64,000 bases of DNA, taken from the NCBI RefSeq assembly GCF_015687155.1, contig NZ_JADPQF010000001.1, forward strand, positions 62,001 to 126,000, read 5' to 3'. Below are positions 27,477 to 36,242 of the stretch, piece after piece; position 1 is the stretch's first letter; each line of letters opens with the position of its first letter. This DNA is from Aliikangiella sp. G2MR2-5. Lineage in GTDB: Bacteria > Pseudomonadota > Gammaproteobacteria > Enterobacterales > Kangiellaceae. The translations under genes and the position numbers were made by a program. The notes under the pieces are model-generated. The model did no database searches and had not been told where the DNA came from. It saw only the letters and a list, made by a program, of their open reading frames with translations.

Positions 27477-28544
27477 ATGCCTTTAGTGGCGTTTTCCCCA
27501 CTTCCTACATTTGAGCGCTTAATGGCGGAGCACCACGATGTGCTACCGCTGGATAAGGCTGAGCATCAGGATATTCGAGAGTTGCATGTGGGCTTACTTA
27601 ACATGATGCCTGATGCGACCTTGCAAGCAACTGAACGTCAATTCATGCGTCTGGTAGGGGATTGTAATCAGATTGTTCAATTTTATGTTCATCTGTTTAC
27701 TATTCCTGATATACCTCGCTCAACAGAAGCTCAGGCCTGGATTGATCAATACTACGAAACTTTTGACCAGGTCAAAGAGCATGGCCTGGATGCTTTGATT
27801 ATTTCCGGCGCTAACCCGGCCAATCCAGAGCTGGAAAAAGAGAGTTTCTGGCCGATGCTGACGGAAGTTATTGACTGGGCGGCAGAGAATGTCACTTCGA
27901 CGCTGTGTGCCTGTCTGGCCACTCATGCAGTGGTTCAGTATAAATATGGAATATGCCGTCAACCATTGCCGAATAAAAAATGGGGTGTTTACCGACATCG
28001 TCTGACCAAAACCGATCACCCGCTAACTCGCCATACCAATACAAAATTCGATGTGCCTCACTCCAGGTATAATCAGATAACACGCGAACAGCTGGAAGCC
28101 AAAGGATTAAGAACATTGGCGCAGAGTGAAGATGCTGGTGTCCATCTTGCGACAAGTGAGGATGGTATTCGACTGGTTTTCTTCCAGGGACATCCTGAAT
28201 ATGATGACTTCAGTCTGCTCAAGGAATATAAGCGAGAAATTGACCGCTGGCTGTGTGGAGAGCGCGCTGATTATCCGCCATTTCCCGAAAATTATTTTGA
28301 GAAACCTGTGGTTGAATACCTGCAGAAGTTTAAAGTTGAATTGGAAAACGCAAGAAAGAATGAGACTGCACGGCCAGAATGGCCGGAAGAGTGGCTCCTG
28401 GACCAGCTCGACAATACCTGGCGCGACACAGCGTTGTCGACCTTTAATAATTGGCTCGGACTAGTGTACCAGCTGACCAATAAAAATCCCAAGCTTCCAT
28501 TTATGGAAGGGGTAGACCCATCGGACCCGCTTAAGGGGCTTTAA
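27477..28544 (+). CDS. metA: Homoserine O-acyltransferase, MetA family
   Basis: This enzyme acylates homoserine in the first dedicated step of methionine synthesis. The 355-residue protein aligns by eye with E. coli MetA: the catalytic cysteine is C146 (STLCACLATH) and the His-Glu pair is H239 and E241 (FFQGHPEYDD). It is about 45 residues longer than E. coli MetA, with a C-terminal extension. MetA-fold enzymes use succinyl- or acetyl-CoA depending on few residues, so the acyl donor is not decided. A GAGAGGTAGG ribosome site, a good promoter and MetJ-like boxes precede it. It appears monocistronic. Confidence 0.9.
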   Translation: MPLVAFSPLPTFERLMAEHHDVLPLDKAEHQDIRELHVGLLNMMPDATLQATERQFMRLVGDCNQIVQFYVHLFTIPDIPRSTEAQAWIDQYYETFDQVKEHGLDALIISGANPANPELEKESFWPMLTEVIDWAAENVTSTLCACLATHAVVQYKYGICRQPLPNKKWGVYRHRLTKTDHPLTRHTNTKFDVPHSRYNQITREQLEAKGLRTLAQSEDAGVHLATSEDGIRLVFFQGHPEYDDFSLLKEYKREIDRWLCGERADYPPFPENYFEKPVVEYLQKFKVELENARKNETARPEWPEEWLLDQLDNTWRDTALSTFNNWLGLVYQLTNKNPKLPFMEGVDPSDPLKGL

Positions 28545-28651
28545 CACTAAAATGGTAATAAAAAGTATTCTGCCCTGGCATCGATCAACACTTGTTCCGG
28601 TAATCACATTAGACTAATCTTTAGGTTAGAGCATGATTTAAGGAGACTAGT

Positions 28652-28921
28652 GTGCACCGGCATGAAATGGCAGAAATTCTGTTCGATCTAAAAAAGGAGC
28701 TAGAGGACAATCAGGCGCTTGACTCGCATGAGCGCCAGACAATGGAAGCTCTTGCTGAAGAAATCGAAATCAAGCTTGATGATCCACAGGCAGATTTAAA
28801 TGGAGATCAGTATCTTCTTACCAAGCTCAAGGAAGCAGCTGAAGAGTTTGAAGCAAACCATCCCAAATTCACCAATATTGTGGGTCGAGTTTCGACTCTG
28901 CTATCAAATATGGGGATTTAG
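28652..28921 (+). CDS. DUF4404 family small protein
   Basis: The 89-residue acidic helical protein has two predicted helices rich in Glu and Leu (FDLKKELEDNQALDSHERQTM and an EAAEEFEANHP helix). It ends in a conserved-looking IVGRVSTLLSNMGI. The pattern fits DUF4404 proteins, which have no assigned function. It starts at GTG 28652 with AAGGAGA five bases upstream. Stands alone between metA and the DUF6316 gene. Confidence 0.75.
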   Translation: MHRHEMAEILFDLKKELEDNQALDSHERQTMEALAEEIEIKLDDPQADLNGDQYLLTKLKEAAEEFEANHPKFTNIVGRVSTLLSNMGI

Positions 28922-28928
28922 CTCTGGC

Positions 28929-28962
28929 TTCCAGCATTTCGCTTCTTCGAGGAATGCTGGAA
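28929..28962. terminator. Hairpin after the DUF4404 gene, possible terminator
   Basis: TTCCAGCATT (28929-28938) and AATGCTGGAA (28953-28962) are perfect 10-base arms around a 14-base loop. There is no T tract, so it may be a Rho-dependent or mRNA-stabilising structure rather than an intrinsic terminator. Confidence 0.4.
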
Positions 28963-29157
28963 ATCAGCCTGTATCTCATAACGCGTTAAAATTGGAACGT
29001 CGTCACAATCTCACTTCTCTGTAAGAGATTTCTCACAAAAAGTGGGGATATTTCCTACTCTTATTGCTCGTTTGAAAGTGTAATATGCCCACATTCCATC
29101 GCGGAATGAAATTTCTTTAATTCAGGGTTAAATAACGAGAAAAATTAGGCTACGACA

Positions 29158-29340
29158 ATGCGTAAGGAAGATCGCTCTAGTATCGCTGATAAAAATGACT
29201 TTGAACGCTCCGATAGACTCTACCAGACCAATGACGGTTGGTTTTTTACTATTCGACAGGGAGCATCTTTTGGTCCTTATCAAACTCGCCAACATGCAGA
29301 ACAAAATTTGCAAAGCTTTGTCGAGCTAGTTGCTAAGTAG
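29158..29340 (+). CDS. Small DUF6316-type protein, second copy
   Basis: This 60-residue basic protein has the pattern SDRLYQTNDGWFFTIRQGA, then FGPYQTRQHAEQNL. Its order of aromatic, R-x-G, G-P-[FY] and helix matches the protein at 10776-11000, though overall identity is low. It has no signal peptide or membrane segment. DUF6316-type proteins are uncharacterised. The ribosome site is weak (TTAGG). The fklB gene follows about 100 bases later. Confidence 0.65.
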   Translation: MRKEDRSSIADKNDFERSDRLYQTNDGWFFTIRQGASFGPYQTRQHAEQNLQSFVELVAK

Positions 29341-29443
29341 ACCTGCCCAGCTCGTTAGCGGGCTATGCTGCCATTTTTCCTGTTTCCTACATTTATTGGC
29401 TGGATGTGTTACAATCGGCGGCTTTTAAACATTGGGTAATTTC

Positions 29444-30064
29444 ATGAGCCAAAAATACGAGAGCTTTGAACTTAAAGCGAGTTATGGTGTTGGCCGTAAC
29501 ATGGGCGCACAACTTCTTAATCAGCCGTTTGACGGTCTGGATATTGAGGCGGTTGCTGCAGGATTGATTGACGCATTCTTGCAAAAAGAGAGTCAGGTAA
29601 GTAACCCTGATCTAGAAGAAGCTTTCCAGCATATCAGCAAAATTATGCAAGAGAAACAGGCTCAGCTTTCAAAGGAAGCAGCTGAAGCAGGTCGACTTTT
29701 CCTCGAAGAAAACGAGAAGAAAGACGGCGTTAATGTGACCGAGTCCGGGTTACAGTATGAAATCCTGACAGAGGGAAGCGGCGACAAGCCAAGCGCTACC
29801 TCGACTGTGCGTACTCACTATCATGGCACTTTGATTGACGGTACTGTTTTTGACAGTTCTTATGAACGAGGTCAGCCAGCAGAATTTGCTGTTAATGGAG
29901 TGATTAAAGGCTGGACTGAAGCTTTACAAATGATGACAGTTGGCTCTAAGTGGCGTTTAACAATCCCTTATGAGCTTGCTTATGGTGAGCAAGGTGCAGG
30001 CGGCGCGATTGCTCCTTATTCGACTCTGGTTTTTGATGTCGAGCTTCTGGATATTGTTGCTTAA
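29444..30064 (+). CDS. fklB: FKBP-type peptidyl-prolyl isomerase, FklB/FkpA type
   Basis: The 206-residue protein pairs an N-terminal helical dimerisation domain (about residues 5-90, KASYGVGRNMGAQLLNQ) with a C-terminal FKBP domain (about 115-206). Family landmarks VRTHYHGTLIDGTVFDSS, GVIKGWTEALQMM and IPYELAYGEQGAGGAIAP are all present. It catalyses proline cis-trans isomerisation. No signal peptide is present, which fits cytoplasmic FklB (FKBP22). ATG 29444 is preferred over a start four codons earlier because it matches FklB N-termini. A terminator follows. Confidence 0.92.
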   Translation: MSQKYESFELKASYGVGRNMGAQLLNQPFDGLDIEAVAAGLIDAFLQKESQVSNPDLEEAFQHISKIMQEKQAQLSKEAAEAGRLFLEENEKKDGVNVTESGLQYEILTEGSGDKPSATSTVRTHYHGTLIDGTVFDSSYERGQPAEFAVNGVIKGWTEALQMMTVGSKWRLTIPYELAYGEQGAGGAIAPYSTLVFDVELLDIVA

Positions 30065-30101
30065 GCGCTGTTCTCAGGAATACAAATACAGAGAAACAGA
30101 G

Positions 30102-30132
30102 AAGCCGCACCGCATCGGGAGCGGCTTTTTTA
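30102..30132 (+). terminator. Intrinsic terminator after fklB
   Basis: AAGCCGC (30102-30108) pairs with GCGGCTT (30121-30127), with a 12-base loop and a following T tract. Confidence 0.75.
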
Positions 30133-30151
30133 TTGCCCCATCGAGGTTAAG

Positions 30152-30850
30152 CTAGAGTAATTTGCACTTATCCCACAACGACATAAACTCTTGTTCAAAC
30201 TGAGTTATTAAAGCTCTATCATTTGAAACAATAATATTTTCCTGATTATATTCGGTCGCGCTTCGGGTCCAGTTAAAACTGCCACTGATCACATGCTTGT
30301 GGTCAATCAACGCAAACTTGTGGTGCATATGATTGGCACTTCGATCCACTTTAATTGCGATTCCCTTATTGGCCAGATGATAAATATCACTTCCCAGATC
30401 TTCCGCTTTATCATTGTCGGTAATTATTCGTATTTGAACTTTACGGTGATAAGCATCTAATATAGTACGGCTGATATTGTCATCAGAAATGGTAAAAACA
30501 CAGATATCAATCTGTTTCTTTGCGTGCTTTATTAGTGATGTAATTTTCTTAACTGGCGCTTTTCCGGGACTAAAATATGCCTGATTTAGAGAAGTTTCAT
30601 GCTGGTTTTGTACCTGAGCAATCAAACGAACTATTTCTTCAAGCCACTTTAGAGAGTCCAGATAATGTTCCTGGTTGATAATAAAGTTATCACGCACCAG
30701 TTCAAAGGCTTTATTGCGAACAAAATTAAGTTGATCGGGTTCGTTCTGGAGCTTGTCGAAAAGAGTTTTAAAAGCCTGTTTTTCTGGTTTTGACAATTTG
30801 TAGTCAGCATAAGAAACAGTTAAAAGCTGTTCTATGTCGGCTAGTTTCAT
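30152..30850 (-). CDS. Single-HKD phospholipase D-like nuclease domain protein
   Basis: The 232-residue protein has a helical N-terminal region (about 1-90) and a C-terminal PLD-fold domain (about 95-225). One HKD motif is present as H176-x-K178-x4-D183 (MHHKFALID), followed by the GSFNWTRSATEYNQENIIV block typical of the Nuc/mitoPLD endonuclease-like group. Such enzymes act as dimers with one motif per subunit. There is no signal peptide, unlike plasmid Nuc, so it may be cytoplasmic. The substrate (nucleic acid or lipid) cannot be told. It lies 26 bases downstream of a membrane-protein gene on the same strand and is probably co-transcribed with it. Confidence 0.75.
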   Translation of the reverse strand: MKLADIEQLLTVSYADYKLSKPEKQAFKTLFDKLQNEPDQLNFVRNKAFELVRDNFIINQEHYLDSLKWLEEIVRLIAQVQNQHETSLNQAYFSPGKAPVKKITSLIKHAKKQIDICVFTISDDNISRTILDAYHRKVQIRIITDNDKAEDLGSDIYHLANKGIAIKVDRSANHMHHKFALIDHKHVISGSFNWTRSATEYNQENIIVSNDRALITQFEQEFMSLWDKCKLL

Positions 30851-30876
30851 AAAGTCCCTGTTTTCGTCAGCTACAG

Positions 30877-32172
30877 CTATTCCGCTATATTAACGATAAA
30901 TGGAATTCCCGGCCACAATTCCAGATGCAGATCTACTCGCCAGTGCTCCAGTATTTCTCGAAAGTTGGTGATTTTTCCAAGATCTGAGTTGGAGTCGAGC
31001 TTTATCTTAACCTGTCGGGTCTGGCCCGCAGGAATTTCGAAGCCGGCCAGATCAATTTGGGCGATGACTTTTTCTTTTTTCTCAACCCAAATTTCACTGT
31101 TCTCAATTACGATATCAAATTCTGTCGGGTTTTTAATTTCTACGTTAAATGACATCTTAGACAATGCTTTACCATTTAGCAGCTGTGAAAAATTCGGTAA
31201 GTCAAAATCAAAAGAATCCCAATCGACATCGTACTGAGCTTTTAGTAGCTGGCTTTTATGGTGCAAACTGGTTACCAGTCCACCGTGTAAAAAAAGCATA
31301 AAGGTTAATGTGATCAGCATACAGGAATAGGCGATCACCTTATTTTTTTGTCGTGGAGGCCTGGTATTCTTGACTTCTCCCATTAAACTGCAGGCAATGC
31401 GGGTACCTGCAGGTACGGCCAAAGTCAGGAAGAATATATTGGCGATAAAAAGTATTCCGGTTAGCTCTACTAAAGTCAGCTCTTCAAAACGCATAGCAAA
31501 TTGAGCAATGCCAATAATTGGTAATGAAAAGAGTACACCAAAACCTAAAGTTACCCAGGGACGCTTGAACAAAGCTTTTAGCATTAACGTGTAACCGACT
31601 CGGTGGCGCTGTAAGGTCGGGGATATAAAGTCTATCCCGAATGTATAAAACAAAAATAAATAACTGAGGATAATCGAAAGCCAGCTTGCCCAGGAATAAG
31701 GATAGTAGCCAATCCAGAGAATAATTGACTGTGCGGTAAGATAGAATAGAAAGAGCTTCACTTCTTCCCACGCCTGAATCATCAGCGGAAACTCCCGCTC
31801 GGAGCCATCACTCAGGCCTGATTCTCTTTCAAAAACTGCCGAATATTGTTCTTTAATCGGGAAAAGAAACATTGAAGCAAGAACTAACGAGCCGGACATA
31901 ATGGCGTTGGCGACAACTGTTTTGGCTTGAGAGTCATAAAGAAACATCGCGAGTTGTTCGGATATTTCATGCCAGGAAGTCGGGAAAAAATAATCCAGCA
32001 ACAGATTTTTCAGGTTTTGCTCATTTTCCAGTAGCTGCCAGGTGAATAGTGAGAATATCGCCAGTCCGGCTAAAAGATAAACAAATAGCCATTGGAAGGT
32101 TTTACTGCGAATAAGCAAAATGGACTTCGGGGCGTGGAAAAAGGCTTCAGATAATTGTCGAGTTAAAGTCAT
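30877..32172 (-). CDS. Multi-span membrane protein with LEA14-like C-terminal domain
   Basis: The N-terminal 270 residues of this 431-residue protein hold about six hydrophobic segments (for example TFQWLFVYLLAGLAIFSLF, PWVTLGFGVLFSLPIIG), a pattern reminiscent of EI24/CysZ-type proteins. One further span (about 285-305) leads to a soluble C-terminal domain of about 120 residues. That domain has a beta-sandwich pattern (FNVEIKNPTEFDIVIENSEI, GFEIPAGQTRQVKIKL) like LEA14/WHy domains. I do not recognise the whole architecture. The PLD-like nuclease gene follows it by 26 bases. Confidence 0.6.
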   Translation of the reverse strand: MTLTRQLSEAFFHAPKSILLIRSKTFQWLFVYLLAGLAIFSLFTWQLLENEQNLKNLLLDYFFPTSWHEISEQLAMFLYDSQAKTVVANAIMSGSLVLASMFLFPIKEQYSAVFERESGLSDGSEREFPLMIQAWEEVKLFLFYLTAQSIILWIGYYPYSWASWLSIILSYLFLFYTFGIDFISPTLQRHRVGYTLMLKALFKRPWVTLGFGVLFSLPIIGIAQFAMRFEELTLVELTGILFIANIFFLTLAVPAGTRIACSLMGEVKNTRPPRQKNKVIAYSCMLITLTFMLFLHGGLVTSLHHKSQLLKAQYDVDWDSFDFDLPNFSQLLNGKALSKMSFNVEIKNPTEFDIVIENSEIWVEKKEKVIAQIDLAGFEIPAGQTRQVKIKLDSNSDLGKITNFREILEHWRVDLHLELWPGIPFIVNIAE

Positions 32173-32897
32173 AAATCAGTGGGCTTGGCTAATATTCGTT
32201 TTCTGGACTGATGGATGTCGATTAATTAGGACGTCAGTCTATCGAATAAAGTCGGAAAATGTAAAAAAAATTGTAAATATTGTCTTCTTGAGTCGATTAG
32301 CCTGTTTTGTGTAATGAATGTACGAAAATTGGATTTCTCCAACTATCATTGCATATGATAGCTTCAATATTTTAGTGGTTAGAAGATAACTTTATGTTTT
32401 ATAAAGTTATTTTGGTTCGGAGCAACCATGGGATATTCAAGATAAACCTATCCAAATAACGATATGTTGAGATCACAATTTTGGAAAGAAATTAATTTTT
32501 TACCTGCGCTAGCGCTATTAATTAATTTAGTTATACTACGACACTATGAAGAGTTTCTACAAAGTAAGAATTTATTGAAAGTAATTCTACTTTACTAAAA
32601 GTGGTTAAAAAGTAGGTATCGAAAAAATACAATTCCAAAAAATGGAAATAGCTCTAAGTTTCACATAAGACCCTGTAAAAATGGATTATAAGAAGTCACT
32701 GTAATCAACCTTTTCCATTCTGAAAGCGGTGAGTTTGTGGGAGTTATACGTAATGAAATGTGTCTTTATTAAGTTTTTTATGCTGGAGAGACTCTGATAA
32801 TGCATAGCCTCCTGACAGCTATTAGTAGGAGCTTAAGCACAAGATACCCACTGAGTTACATGTAAGGCTTTAAATAAAACTTTAGGAAAATAGTAGT
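32173..32897. other. Long A+T-rich intergenic region
   Basis: About 725 bases between divergent genes at 30877-32172 (minus) and 32898-33641 (plus). Apart from one weak small frame (listed separately) I recognise no RNA gene, repeat or strong promoter. Its composition is visibly more A+T-rich than neighbouring coding DNA. Confidence 0.4.
32464..32598 (+). CDS. Possible 44-residue hydrophobic peptide
   Basis: ATG 32464 opens a 44-codon frame with a central hydrophobic run (FLPALALLINLVIL), compatible with one membrane span. No Shine-Dalgarno sequence is visible and the composition is that of the surrounding A+T-rich DNA. It may be chance; reported because small membrane proteins surround this locus. 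Confidence 0.2.
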   Translation: MLRSQFWKEINFLPALALLINLVILRHYEEFLQSKNLLKVILLY

Positions 32898-33641
32898 ATG
32901 CCAATTTTTATTTTGGGGATCTTAATACAAGTCGCTTTTGTAATTCATGTCGTTAAAACAGGAAGAAGCACGACGTGGATTTGGATAATCGTAATGTTGC
33001 CTTTGGCGGGCTCTATTGCTTACTTTCTTTTGGAAGTACTTCCAAACCTATCCAGAAGCAGGACAGGAAGAAGTGCGACAAAAAAGATCGTCAATACCTT
33101 AAATCCAAATAAGAGCATCAATCAGGCCACGGACAATTTCGAAGTAGCAGACACCGTCGATAACTCAATGCGCTTGGCGGATGAGTTAATGACAAAAGGA
33201 ATGTTTAAGGAAGCGCTTGAGTTGTACCAGCGTTGCTTAAAAGGAATTCATAAGACTGATCCCTATATCATGTCTCGATGTGCCAGGGCTCAATTTGAAA
33301 CCGGCGATTATAATGGTTCAAAAAAAATGCTAGATGGGCTTATAGAAGCAAACCCGGATTTTAAGGATGCAGACTGCCATTTGCTCTATGCGAGAAGCCT
33401 GGAAAAACTTGGAGACACTGACGGCGCGACTAAAGAGTATGAAGTGTTGGTTGATTATACCACTAGCCCTGAGTCAGCTTATCATTATGCGATGATGTCT
33501 CGAGAGCTGGGGCAGTCTCAGAAAGCAAAGGAATTGCTTAGTATCCTTGTAAAAAAGTCAGCAACTCAAGGCAAGCACTATCAATCGCTCCATGGTGAAT
33601 GGATAAAAAAATCAAAAAATACGCTAAAAGAACTCGTTTAA
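32898..33641 (+). CDS. Membrane-anchored TPR protein with PLDc_N-like N-terminus
   Basis: In this 247-residue protein two membrane segments (about residues 2-18 and 26-46: TWIWIIVMLPLAGSIAYFLLEVLP) resemble the PLDc_N leader found in cardiolipin synthases. A linker follows, then three to four tetratricopeptide-like repeats (about 85-225; for example GMFKEALELYQRCLKG, GDYNGSKKMLDGLIEANPDF, GDTDGATKEYEVLVDY). No PLD catalytic domain follows. It is probably a scaffold at the inner membrane. AGGAAAA lies about ten bases before the ATG. The gene opens a run of three membrane-protein genes on the same strand. Confidence 0.68.
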   Translation: MPIFILGILIQVAFVIHVVKTGRSTTWIWIIVMLPLAGSIAYFLLEVLPNLSRSRTGRSATKKIVNTLNPNKSINQATDNFEVADTVDNSMRLADELMTKGMFKEALELYQRCLKGIHKTDPYIMSRCARAQFETGDYNGSKKMLDGLIEANPDFKDADCHLLYARSLEKLGDTDGATKEYEVLVDYTTSPESAYHYAMMSRELGQSQKAKELLSILVKKSATQGKHYQSLHGEWIKKSKNTLKELV

Positions 33642-33835
33642 AATAACGTCACCTATGTTAATTTGTGCGAGCATTATGGGATAACGAAAGCATAATTTAT
33701 TTTTGTGGGAACACTCGTCATTGGCGAATATAACAGAGTTATCTACGTTTTATACTCGAGTATTGTGAATCTAACCAATCACTACGAAAGTTGAATTAAT
33801 ATACGGATGTTTATTTGTAAAGAAGGAAAGTAAAT

Positions 33836-34057
33836 ATGGATGATGTAAAAAAATCGAAACTAACCGGTGGGACTCTTTTTATTATTGCAATACTAATATT
33901 GATTTTTGGGAATGCTAGAACAATAGAAGTTATTGATAAGTTGAATTCTATTCAAAATACATTGGATAAAGTTCAAGAACAAACCTATAAATTGCAGGCT
34001 GAAATCGAAGAGTTGCGGAAAGAAAACGAAAAATTACGTGAAAACAAATCTGAATAA
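33836..34057 (+). CDS. Small membrane coiled-coil protein
   Basis: The 73-residue protein has one membrane span (about 10-26, GGTLFIIAILILIFGNA), then a strongly predicted coiled coil with heptad Leu/Ile positions (IEVIDKLNSIQNTLDKVQ, LQAEIEELRKENEKL). An AAGGAAAG ribosome site supports real translation. Function unknown; such proteins often oligomerise. Separated by about 200 bases from each neighbour, suggesting independent transcription. Confidence 0.6.
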   Translation: MDDVKKSKLTGGTLFIIAILILIFGNARTIEVIDKLNSIQNTLDKVQEQTYKLQAEIEELRKENEKLRENKSE

Positions 34058-34281
34058 ACGGCTAGCGGATTTTTTGCGTCGAAACAAAAGTGGTCTTTTC
34101 TGTCAAATATCGTGCTTATACTGCGAAAACTACTCCTTCTCTGTCTTTGGTTTTACAATAATTAATTGGACACATATTAAACCAGATCTACATGAAAGAG
34201 AGAACTTCGATATTTAACCGGAGTACGAAAAGAAACGTCTGGATTAACAGCTCTTTTTAGCAATTCGTAAGGATTTAAGTT

Positions 34282-34695
34282 ATGGAAATACAGCCTCAAC
34301 TTTTCGGCGGTGCGGTAGTCGCACTCCTTTTCCTCGTATTTAATGCTACATTGACCAAAGAAATTTTGACTTGGGAACCTTCGCCAGTGAAAAGGACTCT
34401 ACTTTTGCTGGTCGTCTGGCTTGTTCCTGTAGTTGGTGCATTTTTCGCTTATAAATATCTTGATCTCAGTTGGTTTAAAAAGCCAACGAAAAAATCGAGC
34501 GGAGAACAAAATGTTGTCAGCGGGGCTTTATTAGAAATTGACGCAATATTTAACCCGGGCCAAAGACACGTTATTGAAGCCAGACAAAAAGAGCAGATGG
34601 AACTCAGTGAAGACGGGCAACAGCACAATAGTGACCGTGAAGAAATTGAAACTATCCTAAAAAAACAAGCTGACGAGTCAAGTAAAAATACATGA
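34282..34695 (+). CDS. Two-span membrane protein of unknown function
   Basis: This 137-residue protein has two membrane segments (about 7-24 and 40-58, RTLLLLVVWLVPVVGAFFAYKYLD) like phospholipase-D N-terminal (PLDc_N) or small transporter-associated modules. A highly charged soluble tail of about 75 residues follows (EIDAIFNPGQRHVIEARQ, then a Gln/Glu-rich end). TAAGGATTTA precedes the ATG. It shares its hydrophobic-hairpin-then-soluble-tail layout with the TPR protein at 32898, although the soluble parts differ. Function unknown. Confidence 0.6.
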   Translation: MEIQPQLFGGAVVALLFLVFNATLTKEILTWEPSPVKRTLLLLVVWLVPVVGAFFAYKYLDLSWFKKPTKKSSGEQNVVSGALLEIDAIFNPGQRHVIEARQKEQMELSEDGQQHNSDREEIETILKKQADESSKNT

Positions 34696-34728
34696 CGAGA
34701 GTTTGAATTTCGACTATTTCAACTTCCG

Positions 34729-36237
34729 TTATAGGTGACGCTTCTGCCTCGCCGAGCGCTTATGCTGAGAGACTTTTTCTACCTGGTTCTGGGTCGACAG
34801 TGTTAGCCCAAGGAAATTACCTTTCAATTTGGACTCTGCATAATCTTTTTCAAGCGCCTGAGTAACCGCTGTATATCTTTCAGGAAAGAGATCTTCCACA
34901 GCTTGAGCGACGTACTCGTATAGCTTTTTCAAGTTAATCTGATGAGTCTGACCAGTCTTTTCAAAAATCCAGTCAGTAATAGCCATAAACTCGTCAAAAG
35001 GTTGGTCGGATAATACATGCGGCAGGGAGTACTTAAAACGGCCGGAGTTGCCAATCATATCCCAATAGCGGGCGAATCGGTTGACTCTCTGCAAGGTTGT
35101 AAAATCTACTCTGTCATTCGACAGGATATTAAATGGCGGGAGCGGGTTAAAGCGTAAGTCGAAGCTTTCCGTATGACGAATAATCGGACTGCCTTTTAAG
35201 CGCTTTAAAATACCCATTTGAATTTCATGGGGGTTACAGACAAAAAGCTCGTTAAAACTTTGTTTGAATGTTTCCAGTGTTTCTCCGGGTAAACCAAAGA
35301 TCAAGTCGGCATGAATATGGGCAGTGGTTTGCTCTTTCAGCCAGACCAGATTGTCTTTCGATTTTTGGTTATTCTGTTTGCGACTGATATGTGCCTGAAC
35401 CTCTTCATTGAACGTCTGTATTCCGACTTCAAACTGAAGAGAACCTTCAGGGAATTTTTGTAACGCTTCTTTCAGTTTTTCCGGTAAATGATCGGGAATA
35501 ACTTCGAAGTGAAGAAAAAGCTCATTGTCCAGTCGTTCGAGAAAGAAGTCCAGGATCTGCAAAGTGGTTTTAATTTTTAAATTAAAGGTGCGGTCGACAA
35601 ATTTAAAATGGCGCGCTCCACGTTGATAGAGCTTATCCATTTCTTCGAGAAAGCGCTCCAGCTCGAATGGATAAGAGGTCTTGTCCAGCGATGACAGACA
35701 AAATTCGCACTTAAAAGGACAGCCTCGAGAAGCTTCGACATAGAGAAGACGATGCTTGAGATCTTCTTCAGTATAAAGGTCATAAGGAAGTTGCAGATCT
35801 TTCAATTCAACTGGCTTTGAACGAAGAATTTTCTGCTCAGGTGATTTGCCATCAAGAATTTCGTTGCAAAGTTTATTAAAACTCAGATCCGCAGCACCAG
35901 TAACAATATAGTCGGCAAATTTGACAATCGATTGACCTTCGGTTTCGTAACTAACTTCAGGACCGCCCAGAATAATTGTTATCTGCGGGGCAACTGTTTT
36001 CAACTGGCTGATAACTGCCTCTGTTTCAATCACATTCCAGATATATACACCAAAGCCAACAATGCTCGGGTTGGATTCCAGAATCTGTTCGACGATATCA
36101 ATAGCCCGTGTTTTGATGGTGAACTCTTTAATCTCACATTTTGATTGGAGTTCACCCAAATTGGCGTAGAGATAGCGTAAGCCAAGACTAGCGTGAATAT
36201 ACTTAGCGTTGAGGGTGGCGAGAATAATTTTTGACAT
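34729..36237 (-). CDS. B12-binding-fold radical SAM protein with DUF4080 domain
   Basis: The protein has 502 residues. An N-terminal cobalamin-binding-like Rossmann domain (about 1-140, LATLNAKYIHASLGLRYLYA, SIVGFGVYIWN, ITIILGGPEVS) lacks the D-x-H-x-x-G cobalamin motif. The radical SAM core holds the [4Fe-4S] cysteines C173, C177 and C180 (SRGCPFKCEFCLSS). A C-terminal DUF4080 domain follows. The reaction is unknown; members are predicted tRNA, lipid or cofactor modifiers. It starts five bases after the rimO stop, so both are probably one transcript. Confidence 0.82.
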   Translation of the reverse strand: MSKIILATLNAKYIHASLGLRYLYANLGELQSKCEIKEFTIKTRAIDIVEQILESNPSIVGFGVYIWNVIETEAVISQLKTVAPQITIILGGPEVSYETEGQSIVKFADYIVTGAADLSFNKLCNEILDGKSPEQKILRSKPVELKDLQLPYDLYTEEDLKHRLLYVEASRGCPFKCEFCLSSLDKTSYPFELERFLEEMDKLYQRGARHFKFVDRTFNLKIKTTLQILDFFLERLDNELFLHFEVIPDHLPEKLKEALQKFPEGSLQFEVGIQTFNEEVQAHISRKQNNQKSKDNLVWLKEQTTAHIHADLIFGLPGETLETFKQSFNELFVCNPHEIQMGILKRLKGSPIIRHTESFDLRFNPLPPFNILSNDRVDFTTLQRVNRFARYWDMIGNSGRFKYSLPHVLSDQPFDEFMAITDWIFEKTGQTHQINLKKLYEYVAQAVEDLFPERYTAVTQALEKDYAESKLKGNFLGLTLSTQNQVEKVSQHKRSARQKRHL

Positions 36238-36242
36238 AAAGT

